DNA of 39,617 nt from an uncultured Bacteroidota bacterium (lineage in GTDB: Bacteria > Bacteroidota > Bacteroidia > Bacteroidales > Bacteroidaceae), in contig CAMVLL010000012.1 in assembly GCA_947168315.1 (NCBI GenBank), positions 1 to 39,617 on the forward strand, given 5' to 3'. Below, piece after piece: positions 25,165 to 35,421 of this stretch. A program made the position numbers and the translations under genes. The notes under the pieces are model-generated. The model did not search any database. It had not been told where the DNA came from and saw only the letters and a list, made by a program, of their open reading frames with translations. Every line of letters starts with the position of its first letter. The stretch's first letter is position 1.

Positions 25165-26985
25165 TTACATACGGTCTGGAACTTCAATACCTAATAAACC
25201 CATAGCAGATTTCACAATCTTGGCAACATTAGCACTCAATGCCAGACGGAAGATTTTCTTGCTTTCGTCCTCTTCACGCAAGATACTGAAATCATGATAG
25301 AACTGATTGTATTCCTTAACCAAATCGTAGGTATAGTTTGCGATGACAGAAGGATTATAATCAGTCGCAGCTTGATTCACTACTACGCCAAAATCGGCTA
25401 ATGTCTGAATCAGATCCTCTTCTTTTGTATTCAGTGACAAGCCTGAAGGGATAACTTCCGGCACTTGTATACCACTTTCTACAGCCTTACGCAATACCGA
25501 TTGGATGCGGGCGTATGTATATTGGATAAATGGACCCGTATTTCCGTTGAAATCAATAGATTCTTCCGGGTTAAACAGCATATTCTTGCGTGCGTCAACC
25601 TTCAGAATAAAATATTTCAGAGCACCTAATCCAACAATCCGTGAGATATTGTCAGCCTCTTCTTGGGTCAATCCATCCAATTTACCCAGTTCTGCACTAG
25701 TTTCCTTAGCTGTCTGAATCATTGCGGCCATCAAGTCATCGGCATCAACTACCGTTCCTTCACGACTCTTCATCTTTCCGTTCGGCAGTTCAACCATTCC
25801 GTATGAGAAGTGTACCAACTCCTTACCCCATTTGAATCCCAGCTTATCCAACAGAATTGACAAAACTTGGAAATGATAGTTCTGCTCATTACCGACCACG
25901 TAAATCATCTTGTCGATTGGATAGTCTTGGAAACGAAGCTTTGCCGTTCCAATATCCTGAGTCATATAAACAGAGGTACCATCGCTTCGTAACAGTAGTT
26001 TTTGATCCAATCCTTCCGGAGTAAGGTCTGCCCAAACGGACTGGTCGTCTTTCTGGTAGAAGAGTCCTTTCTTCAAACCATCCAAAACCATTTCCTTCCC
26101 TTCCAGATAAGTTTGTGATTCGTAATAAATCTTATCAAAGTACACGCCCATCATCTTGTAAGTCTCATCGAAACCAGCATAAACCCATTCGTTCATCTTC
26201 GCCCAAAGAGCACGAATTTCAGGATCATTAGCTTCCCACTTACGAAGCATCTCATGAGCTTCTTTAATCAAAGGAGACTCTGCCTCTGCTTTCTTTTGGG
26301 CATCCTCATCGCTCATCCCCTCTGCCATTAATTTTGCTTTCAGCTCTGCAACTTCCGCACGGTAATGTTTGTCGAATGCTACGTAATAATCTCCAATCAG
26401 GTGATCACCTTTCTTACCACTCGACTCAGGAGTCTCACCATTGCCATATTTCAGCCAAGCAAGCATTGATTTACAAATATGGATACCACGGTCGTTGACG
26501 ATGTTGGTTCGTACCACTTTATTTCCATTGGCTGCCATGATGTTGGCCAAGGCATTTCCCAATAGATTATTGCGTACATGTCCTAAGTGCAAAGGCTTGT
26601 TGGTGTTTGGTGAAGAGTATTCCACCATTACCAACGGTGAACTGTCCGTCACGGCTTTCTTTCCATAGTTCGGATCAGCCTGAATGCTATTCAATAACTC
26701 AATCCAATAGTCGGATGCAATAGTCATGTTCAGGAATCCCTTCACTGCATTATATTCCGCAATCAATTCTGGATGTTCTTGTTTCAGGCATGCACCAATC
26801 TCATTGGCTGTTTGTTCCGGAGCTTTTCGACTGATACGCAAAAATGGGAAAACAACCAACGTCAAATGTCCTTCAAACTCCTTCTTCGTGCGTTGCAACT
26901 GAACCATCGAGGCTGGTATTTCCTGACCATACAACGACTTGATTACCTGGATTACCGAGGCGGTCAATCTTTCTTCTATATTCAT
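25165..26985 (-). CDS. argS: Arginyl-tRNA synthetase
   Basis: About 606 residues, class I synthetase charging tRNA-Arg. The start is taken as the ATG at 26985 (MNIEERLTAS), though an ATG lies one codon earlier and the frame runs up to 27015. The N-terminal Add1 domain is followed by VEYSSPNTNKPLHLGHVRNN with the HIGH-type motif HLGH (about 133-136). The KMSK-equivalent is KMKSREGT, in LPNGKMKSREGTVVDADDL. The C-terminal DALR anticodon-binding domain has FIQYTYARIQSVLRKA. It heads an apparent operon with rnhA, the isomerase-like gene and anSME. Confidence 0.96.
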   Translation of the reverse strand: MNIEERLTASVIQVIKSLYGQEIPASMVQLQRTKKEFEGHLTLVVFPFLRISRKAPEQTANEIGACLKQEHPELIAEYNAVKGFLNMTIASDYWIELLNSIQADPNYGKKAVTDSSPLVMVEYSSPNTNKPLHLGHVRNNLLGNALANIMAANGNKVVRTNIVNDRGIHICKSMLAWLKYGNGETPESSGKKGDHLIGDYYVAFDKHYRAEVAELKAKLMAEGMSDEDAQKKAEAESPLIKEAHEMLRKWEANDPEIRALWAKMNEWVYAGFDETYKMMGVYFDKIYYESQTYLEGKEMVLDGLKKGLFYQKDDQSVWADLTPEGLDQKLLLRSDGTSVYMTQDIGTAKLRFQDYPIDKMIYVVGNEQNYHFQVLSILLDKLGFKWGKELVHFSYGMVELPNGKMKSREGTVVDADDLMAAMIQTAKETSAELGKLDGLTQEEADNISRIVGLGALKYFILKVDARKNMLFNPEESIDFNGNTGPFIQYTYARIQSVLRKAVESGIQVPEVIPSGLSLNTKEEDLIQTLADFGVVVNQAATDYNPSVIANYTYDLVKEYNQFYHDFSILREEDESKKIFRLALSANVAKIVKSAMGLLGIEVPDRM

Positions 26986-27014
26986 CATGATTTGTTCTTT
27001 CTTTGTTTGCGGCA

Positions 27015-27022
27015 CAAAAGTA
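27015..27022 (-). promoter_or_regulatory. Predicted -7 box (TACTTTTG) of the argS operon
   Basis: Minus-strand TACTTTTG matches TAnnTTTG, ends 30 bp upstream of the argS ATG, and has a GTTTA rather than TTTG element about 20 bp further up. It lies in the 57-bp gap after the GH99-like gene, showing that argS is probably a separate transcript. Confidence 0.5.
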
Positions 27023-27042
27023 CAAAAAAATCACTGATAATT

Positions 27043-28230
27043 TTACTTAAACTCATACTTTCCATCAATCATCACATCTTTTACGGCATTGATGTAATCG
27101 AAACCGTACATCATGTCCGGAAGGAAATAAGCTCCCTCAACCCACTCGTTCCACGCATAGAGTGTGATGAGTTTTGGTTGGTCGGGATGTGCGTCACAAT
27201 AATCCTTTGCCCGTTGCAGATAAGCAGCAAAGGCCGTTGCCGACTTATTCAGATGTACTAAATGTTCAGCAGTCTTGTGCGGGAAACGTGGCGAGTCGTC
27301 ATATCCGATGGATGCATTCGGGAAATAAGGGATGGTAACGGCTTTATCCCATGCTTCAATCCGTTCCCACGCTTCTTTTCCCCACTGCATATAATCTTCG
27401 CGGATTGGGCCACCCCAGTTATACTCTGTCAAGCTATTGATGCCTAACTCATTTATCTTTGCAACCAAGTCTTCGTTTGGCATACCACCAGCCATCAGCT
27501 GGAAGTGTACGCCGGGGAATCCTTCTTTCTTTGCTTCTTCACGGAAATAATCCAATCCTTTCTTCATCTCCTCTATTGAGCCAAAAGTTTTTATCCAATT
27601 CTCCAAACTAAAGACAGAGAAGATTGGTTCTCCATTGAACTTCAAGTAATTCGGTTGTTTGAAATATTGATCAATCACACGTTTCACCACAATTTTCCAA
27701 TTATCCCAATCAATCTTTCCATTCCAAAGGCGGGAATCGTCTTCTCCATAACGGTGCACATTCCAATAATTGCGTGCCACATCGTGGTCGGCCCACATGA
27801 TATAAAAGTTCATTTTCCGGTTATTCTTTGCCTTAAGGAAGCCATCGTTCAGACATCCTTCCAAAAATGGTTTGCTATCGAACCAATACCAATCGAAAAT
27901 AAAGGTGTTCACTCCGTGACTCGTCGCCAAATCAATCCAACGCTCCATCACTTGCGGGTCATCATCCAATTCATATCCCCACAATGGCTGTTTAGGTTGG
28001 TAATGTCCTTTGAAACGTGGGTCACCTTTCTTGATAATCTCCCACTCTCCTGTTTTTTCTGGCCAAAGTACACGTTCGCCCATCGTATCATTATGACAGG
28101 ACGGCCAGATATACGCTGCAACCAAATAATCGGATTGCGTTTTTTCTGTGGTCTGTGGCTGTTGTGTACAATTGCTGAAAATAAACGCAGCCACACAAAT
28201 AGGCAATACAACGGATAATAACTTTTTCAT
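27043..28230 (-). CDS. GH99/WbsX-like domain lipoprotein
   Basis: A 395-residue protein with a lipoprotein signal (FSNC lipobox, about Cys21). The mature chain begins YLVAAYIWPSCHNDT and contains TSHGVNTFIFDWYWFDSKPFLEGCL, NFYIMWADHD, YLKFNGEPIFSVFSL and a closing LITLYAWNEWVEGAYFLPD. These are characteristic of the Glyco_tran_WbsX (PF14307) / glycoside hydrolase 99-like family. In Bacteroides, related secreted proteins are suspected glycosidases; no activity can be assigned here. It follows a secreted esterase by 5 bp, so deacylation and cleavage of the same glycan is a reasonable idea. No SusC/D pair lies nearby. Confidence 0.75.
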   Translation of the reverse strand: MKKLLSVVLPICVAAFIFSNCTQQPQTTEKTQSDYLVAAYIWPSCHNDTMGERVLWPEKTGEWEIIKKGDPRFKGHYQPKQPLWGYELDDDPQVMERWIDLATSHGVNTFIFDWYWFDSKPFLEGCLNDGFLKAKNNRKMNFYIMWADHDVARNYWNVHRYGEDDSRLWNGKIDWDNWKIVVKRVIDQYFKQPNYLKFNGEPIFSVFSLENWIKTFGSIEEMKKGLDYFREEAKKEGFPGVHFQLMAGGMPNEDLVAKINELGINSLTEYNWGGPIREDYMQWGKEAWERIEAWDKAVTIPYFPNASIGYDDSPRFPHKTAEHLVHLNKSATAFAAYLQRAKDYCDAHPDQPKLITLYAWNEWVEGAYFLPDMMYGFDYINAVKDVMIDGKYEFK

Positions 28231-28235
28231 ATGGA

Positions 28236-29066
28236 TTATTTTTTTTGAGGTTCTTTCTTAAAAAACTTCTCGAAGAAGAGAATCTGGTAGTCTATGGAGT
28301 TTCTCCAATACGGATGACTGTGATTGCCCGGCCGAGAGATAAAGTCGTGGTCTATTTTTCGTTCGGAAAGGATGCGGTGCAGTTCACAGTTCACTTGATA
28401 GAAGAAGTCGCTTTCACCACAATCGAAGATAATAGCCAGTTCTCCACTTTTCAAATCATTTATCTGATTGGCAATGACGTGTTCATCCCACCGTTCTTTG
28501 TTTTCTTCCAACGAACCCAACTGCTTTGCCATATCCCAGTTCTTTGGGAAAGGACGAATATCCACGCCTCCACTTGTACTACCGACAGCACCAAAGACAT
28601 CTTTATGACGAATAGCGTTCCACATCGCTCCGTGTCCTCCCATGCTCAACCCGGTAATGGCTCTTCCCCTCCGGTCTGTGATTGTCGGATATCGCGTATC
28701 TGTGAATCGAATCAGCTCTTTCGAGATAAAGGTCTCAAATTGAGAGTCAGCATTCAGCGGACTGTCCCAATACCAACTGCCTTCACCCTCTGGAAGTACG
28801 AATATTATGCCCTTTTCATCGGCGATTTCTGGTAAATTAGGCTTCATGCCTAACCATTGTTTGGCATGATCACCAAAGCCATGCAACAAATAGATGACTG
28901 GACAGGTATCTTGTATTGTGTTTAATGCTATATCAGGAAGGACATACACTACCATCAAGTCCTTATTCATCTTATCACTATGTACCATCAACGTGTCAAC
29001 CCTGGCTGCATTCCCATAAGAAATCAACACAAAAGCAAACAGCAAGAAACTCCAAAATCTACGCAT
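28236..29066 (-). CDS. Secreted alpha/beta-hydrolase esterase (esterase D / XynZ-like, PF00756)
   Basis: A 276-residue secreted esterase with a Sec signal peptide ending YGNA. IYLLHGFGDHAKQW (about 58-71) is the oxyanion region. The nucleophile is S141 in GLSMGGHGA, the acid is likely D215 or D220 in FDCGESDFF, and the histidine H249 or H251 in PGNHSHPYW. This subfamily includes feruloyl and acetyl-xylan esterases and tributyrin esterases. First gene of a two-gene operon with the GH99-like lipoprotein, behind a near-perfect promoter. Confidence 0.85.
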   Translation of the reverse strand: MRRFWSFLLFAFVLISYGNAARVDTLMVHSDKMNKDLMVVYVLPDIALNTIQDTCPVIYLLHGFGDHAKQWLGMKPNLPEIADEKGIIFVLPEGEGSWYWDSPLNADSQFETFISKELIRFTDTRYPTITDRRGRAITGLSMGGHGAMWNAIRHKDVFGAVGSTSGGVDIRPFPKNWDMAKQLGSLEENKERWDEHVIANQINDLKSGELAIIFDCGESDFFYQVNCELHRILSERKIDHDFISRPGNHSHPYWRNSIDYQILFFEKFFKKEPQKK

Positions 29067-29083
29067 AATCGATTATTTTTTCT

Positions 29084-29115
29084 CAAAGTTAAAACTCTAT
29101 TTCCAGTTTTACAAA
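29084..29115 (-). promoter_or_regulatory. Near-perfect Bacteroidetes promoter of the esterase/GH99-like operon
   Basis: On the minus strand TTTG (29115-29112), a 20-bp spacer and TAACTTTG (29091-29084) match the TTTG-N19/21-TAnnTTTG consensus exactly. The -7 box ends 17 bp before the esterase ATG, giving a very short leader. Confidence 0.75.
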
Positions 29116-29147
29116 GAATTTATGATGTTTCACCGAGATAGTTAGTC

Positions 29148-29209
29148 TTGTCACCTATGTGGAAAACTCTTTCCACCAATGTGGAAAGCCTTTGTCACCT
29201 AGGTGACAA
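29148..29209. repeat. Palindromic 22-bp-spaced repeat cluster
   Basis: Three related palindrome-like units begin at 29148, 29170 and 29192, exactly 22 bp apart. The third is a perfect 18-bp palindrome, TTGTCACCTAGGTGACAA. The second is CTTTCCACC paired with TGTGGAAAG. The first joins a left half like the third (TTGTCACC) to a right half like the second (TGTGGAAA). The third overlaps the last codons and stop of the gene at 29195. Confidence 0.8.
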
Positions 29210-30280
29210 GCTTAAAAAGCAAGATATAGGATAGTGATCGGAACAGTTAACGGAGTTATCTACCGTACATTTATACGGCTTAATAGTAGGACTGACGAGA
29301 ATATGATCAATTCGGAAATACATTCCATGTTGATGGAAGGTGAAACCAAAGCCATTACCCGTCTTGGCAAAAGCATCTTGCAAACCTTTCCCTATAACAC
29401 GATGAGCATACGAGAGTGGTGAATCATTAAAATCGCCACAGGCAATGATATGTTTTAATCCTGATTTCTGAATAGCCTCAGCAATGGCATCAGCTTGCTG
29501 AGCACGAGTCCTTCCGGCAGTGCCCAACTTCTGGATTAATCGTTTAGAACCTTCTTTTACCACATCTTTATCATGATTAACAATCATCTCCTTGTATACT
29601 TCTTTGTCGTGTTCGGATAGCTTGTTCGACTCAAGATGGTTATTTACTACTAAAACCGTATCACCATTAATCAACATTCGATAGGCAATCGAACCATTAT
29701 TCTTACTATTAAACCTGATAGGATTTGCCGATAAAATGGGGAATTTTGAGTAGCAACCCAAGCCATTTAAGAAACCAAACTTATAATAATGCTTGTATGG
29801 ATAGTTCTTCAATGCATTATCTATATCTTCATGCTTGAGTTTTCTACTCCAGATAAATTCCTGCAAGCAAATAATATCGGCATTACTCTCCTGCAGATAC
29901 TTCAGGACTTCGTTTGGATGCTGTTTTGTGTGTGCCTGGTAATTATTGAAACCATGGGTGTTGAACGACAACACCTTGATGGCGTCACGAGGGGGCTCCG
30001 ACTGAAATGGATGAAACGGACAATAGGTATTGATTCCATTAATGCAAATCAAAAGTGTCAACAAGGATGTCCAAAAGAAACGACGCCGAAGCATCAGCCA
30101 AAAGACAAGGAAGAATAAAACGATCAGTAAAGGGATTGGGAAAAACAGCTGACTTACCGATGCTATCGGATGTCTCAACGGTCCAAGATAGGAACCGTAG
30201 CAACAATAGACAAGGAATAAACATGCCAAAACGTTTATCCCATACAAAATCCAACTGATTACTTTCCCGATATGCAACAT
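29195..30280 (-). CDS. Membrane-anchored endonuclease/exonuclease/phosphatase family protein
   Basis: About 361 residues from the ATG at 30280 (MLHIGKVISW), one base after the rhomboid stop. The frame extends seven codons further and would overlap that gene. Three hydrophobic segments in the first 90 residues predict membrane anchoring. The catalytic domain (about 100-360) has VLSFNTHGF (Asn), IICLQEF (Glu), VVNNHLES, ACGDFNDSPLS (Asp/Asn) and NCSDHYPI (Asp/His), the standard Mg-dependent EEP set. The substrate could be a phosphodiester in nucleic acid or a lipid. The last residues, LSPR and the stop, are encoded by the palindromic repeat at 29192-29209, so the present C-terminus may be recent. 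Third gene after two rhomboids. Confidence 0.85.
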   Translation of the reverse strand: MLHIGKVISWILYGINVLACLFLVYCCYGSYLGPLRHPIASVSQLFFPIPLLIVLFFLVFWLMLRRRFFWTSLLTLLICINGINTYCPFHPFQSEPPRDAIKVLSFNTHGFNNYQAHTKQHPNEVLKYLQESNADIICLQEFIWSRKLKHEDIDNALKNYPYKHYYKFGFLNGLGCYSKFPILSANPIRFNSKNNGSIAYRMLINGDTVLVVNNHLESNKLSEHDKEVYKEMIVNHDKDVVKEGSKRLIQKLGTAGRTRAQQADAIAEAIQKSGLKHIIACGDFNDSPLSYAHRVIGKGLQDAFAKTGNGFGFTFHQHGMYFRIDHILVSPTIKPYKCTVDNSVNCSDHYPISCFLSLSPR

Positions 30281-30281
30281 T

Positions 30282-31172
30282 TTATTTCCTTCCTGCGTCA
30301 AAAAGTCGTTTCTTCTCCTCTGCCGTCAGACTATCATAGCCTGATTGTTTGAGTTTATCCAGAATTCGATCAATTTCATCACTTTGTGCCTTTTTACGGG
30401 CGTTGAAATCATAATCTTTCTGGTGTTTTCCATAGTGCACTTCCATCTTTGGTTTCCTCGGAGCCGTGAGATGAGCCCATCCTTCCGTAAGCCAATTGAT
30501 ACATTTGTTGATCCACGCCGTAACATCATGCCCTTTTGCTAAGGCGGCAGCGAACCACCAGCCTGCCAAAGCTCCTCCAAGATGAGCGATGTGTCCACCC
30601 GCATTTTGCGAAACAATCAACATAATATCCGCAATGACCATAATCAATGCCACATACTTCAGTCGGATACGTCCGATAAACATGAGGTTGACCTGATATT
30701 CGGGTTCACGGACAGCCACAGCTACAGTAATAGCTAATATCGAGGCAGATGCTCCCACCATCATTGCTGAATAAACGGCTTCCGAAAAATAGGGGAAGAT
30801 ATTATACGACAGTATATATAACAGACCTCCACACAGACCTCCCAAGAAATAGACTCCACGAAAATGCCTGGAAGAGAAGAATATTAAGAATAATCGTCCG
30901 AATGCCCATAGCCATAACATGTTAAAAGCCAGATGCAACAAGTTGGCATGCATGAACATATACGTAATAATGGACCATGGCTGACGAAGGAATGTCAAGA
31001 TATCTGCAGGCAACTCAAACCATCTCCAGATCGTCAATGGCGTATTAAAAAGCAAGAAGATCAGGTTCAGGATATAAGTTGCTATGAAAATACCTATATT
31101 TATATAGATAAACTTCAAGCAAATACTTCCATGGCGGTATTTCTCCTGTATGTCAGTAAGGATATTGCCCAT
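30282..31172 (-). CDS. Rhomboid-family intramembrane serine protease (second of pair)
   Basis: A 296-residue, six- to seven-helix membrane protein. The rhomboid motifs are present: TYMFMHANLLHLAFNMLWLW (70-89), the active-site serine S142 in VGASASIL, and H197 in GGHIAHLGG. The first helix and a cytosolic C-terminal tail of about 80 residues (charged, ending in LTAEEKKRLFDAG) distinguish it from its neighbour. The family cleaves membrane proteins within their transmembrane segments. Its start overlaps the end of the first rhomboid gene by 20 bp, and it ends at the start of the EEP gene. Confidence 0.92.
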   Translation of the reverse strand: MGNILTDIQEKYRHGSICLKFIYINIGIFIATYILNLIFLLFNTPLTIWRWFELPADILTFLRQPWSIITYMFMHANLLHLAFNMLWLWAFGRLFLIFFSSRHFRGVYFLGGLCGGLLYILSYNIFPYFSEAVYSAMMVGASASILAITVAVAVREPEYQVNLMFIGRIRLKYVALIMVIADIMLIVSQNAGGHIAHLGGALAGWWFAAALAKGHDVTAWINKCINWLTEGWAHLTAPRKPKMEVHYGKHQKDYDFNARKKAQSDEIDRILDKLKQSGYDSLTAEEKKRLFDAGRK

Positions 31173-31827
31173 GTTTTTGTTGTTTCTTCCAATGTCTGAT
31201 TAATAAGAAGCCGAATATCATACCTCCCAAGTGAGCGAAATGTGCCACATTATCTACGTTCATAGCTCCCAGCACCAACTCAAGAATCACATAGATGATA
31301 ACAAAATACTTTGCCTTGATAGGGAAAGGTATTGGGATGATAAACAATTCGGCGTTCGGGAATAACATACCAAAGCCCATCAGAATACCATAGATCGCTC
31401 CTGAAGCGCCTACTGTGGTCATCTCATTCAGGTATTCACTCATAGGAATGACCATCGAACCGATATTCACAGTCTGATAAGATGACAGCACCGTGGTATA
31501 TTCAATATATTGAACTAACTCTTGTACCAAACCTGCACCTATTCCACAAACCATGTAGAAAACAAGGAATCGCTTCGATCCCCATACGTTCTCAAGAGTA
31601 CGACCAAACATCCACAAGGCGAACATATTGAAAAAGACATGCTCAAAATTGGCATGCATAAACATATAAGTCACCAATTGAGCGATATTAAAGTCGGATG
31701 CAAGGAAAAAGTGCAAACCCAAGTAGTCTGCTAAGTCAATGCCGTACCTGCGGGCCGCAATCATACCTAAGAAACAAAGTGCATTGATGATTAACAGGTT
31801 CTTGGTTACCGGTGGAAAATTATTCAT
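31153..31827 (-). CDS. Rhomboid-family intramembrane serine protease (first of pair)
   Basis: A 224-residue, compact six-helix rhomboid. YMFMHANFEHVFFNMFALWM (54-73) is the conserved helix 2 region; S142 in VGASGAIYG and H199 in HFAHLGG form the catalytic dyad. It lacks the long C-terminal tail of its neighbour. It is the first gene of the minus-strand trio, behind a TATATTTG box at 31860-31867. Substrates are unknown. Confidence 0.93.
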   Translation of the reverse strand: MNNFPPVTKNLLIINALCFLGMIAARRYGIDLADYLGLHFFLASDFNIAQLVTYMFMHANFEHVFFNMFALWMFGRTLENVWGSKRFLVFYMVCGIGAGLVQELVQYIEYTTVLSSYQTVNIGSMVIPMSEYLNEMTTVGASGAIYGILMGFGMLFPNAELFIIPIPFPIKAKYFVIIYVILELVLGAMNVDNVAHFAHLGGMIFGFLLIRHWKKQQKHGQYPY

Positions 31828-31859
31828 AACTGTATCTTTTCTTTCTTTTTTTGAATAGA

Positions 31860-31867
31860 CAAATATA
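31860..31867 (-). promoter_or_regulatory. Predicted -7 box (TATATTTG) of the rhomboid operon
   Basis: Minus-strand TATATTTG is a full match to TAnnTTTG, 32 bp upstream of the first rhomboid start. The -33 region at the expected distance reads TTCG and is a poor match. Confidence 0.5.
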
Positions 31868-31937
31868 CTGATTTATTCCGTAATAGAACGAAGTCTTGTG
31901 TTTTTTTGAAGTTTGTGATTCCTTTTTATAGAGAGAA

Positions 31938-31969
31938 TTTGAATAATGGGATTGAATTCGTTAAATTTG
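31938..31969 (+). promoter_or_regulatory. Perfect Bacteroidetes promoter of the beta-galactosidase gene
   Basis: TTTG (31938-31941), 20-bp spacer and TAAATTTG (31962-31969) match the consensus exactly. The start codon is about 90 bp downstream, leaving a leader of roughly 80 bases. Confidence 0.7.
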
Positions 31970-32002
31970 TCCACTCAAGCATCATGAGATTATTATTGTT
32001 AA

Positions 32003-35290
<3,288 letters not shown>

Positions 35291-35306
35291 ATTGACATTT
35301 TGATAG

Positions 35307-35343
35307 GAAAAGGGCAGGAGAAAACAGTTCTTCTGCCCTTTTC
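35307..35343 (+). terminator. Intrinsic terminator of the beta-galactosidase gene
   Basis: GAAAAGGGCAG (35307-35317) and CTGCCCTTTTC (35333-35343) form an 11-bp perfect stem with a 15-base loop. The T-run is built into the 3' arm. Confidence 0.85.
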
Positions 35344-35390
35344 TTATAAAAAAACGACAGGTTTATAATGTGTAATCCAATGATTATTAG

Positions 35391-35398
35391 TAATTTTG
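35391..35398 (+). promoter_or_regulatory. Predicted -7 box (TAATTTTG) of the DEAD-box helicase gene
   Basis: TAATTTTG matches TAnnTTTG and lies 23 bp before the ATG. No good -33 is visible. Confidence 0.45.
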
Positions 35399-35421
35399 CA
35401 GCCGAATTTATAAAGTATTGA

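Noticed and set aside
27655-28835. Plus-strand frames of 187 and 196 codons
   Set aside because: They are antisense to the GH99-like and esterase genes and resemble no protein family.
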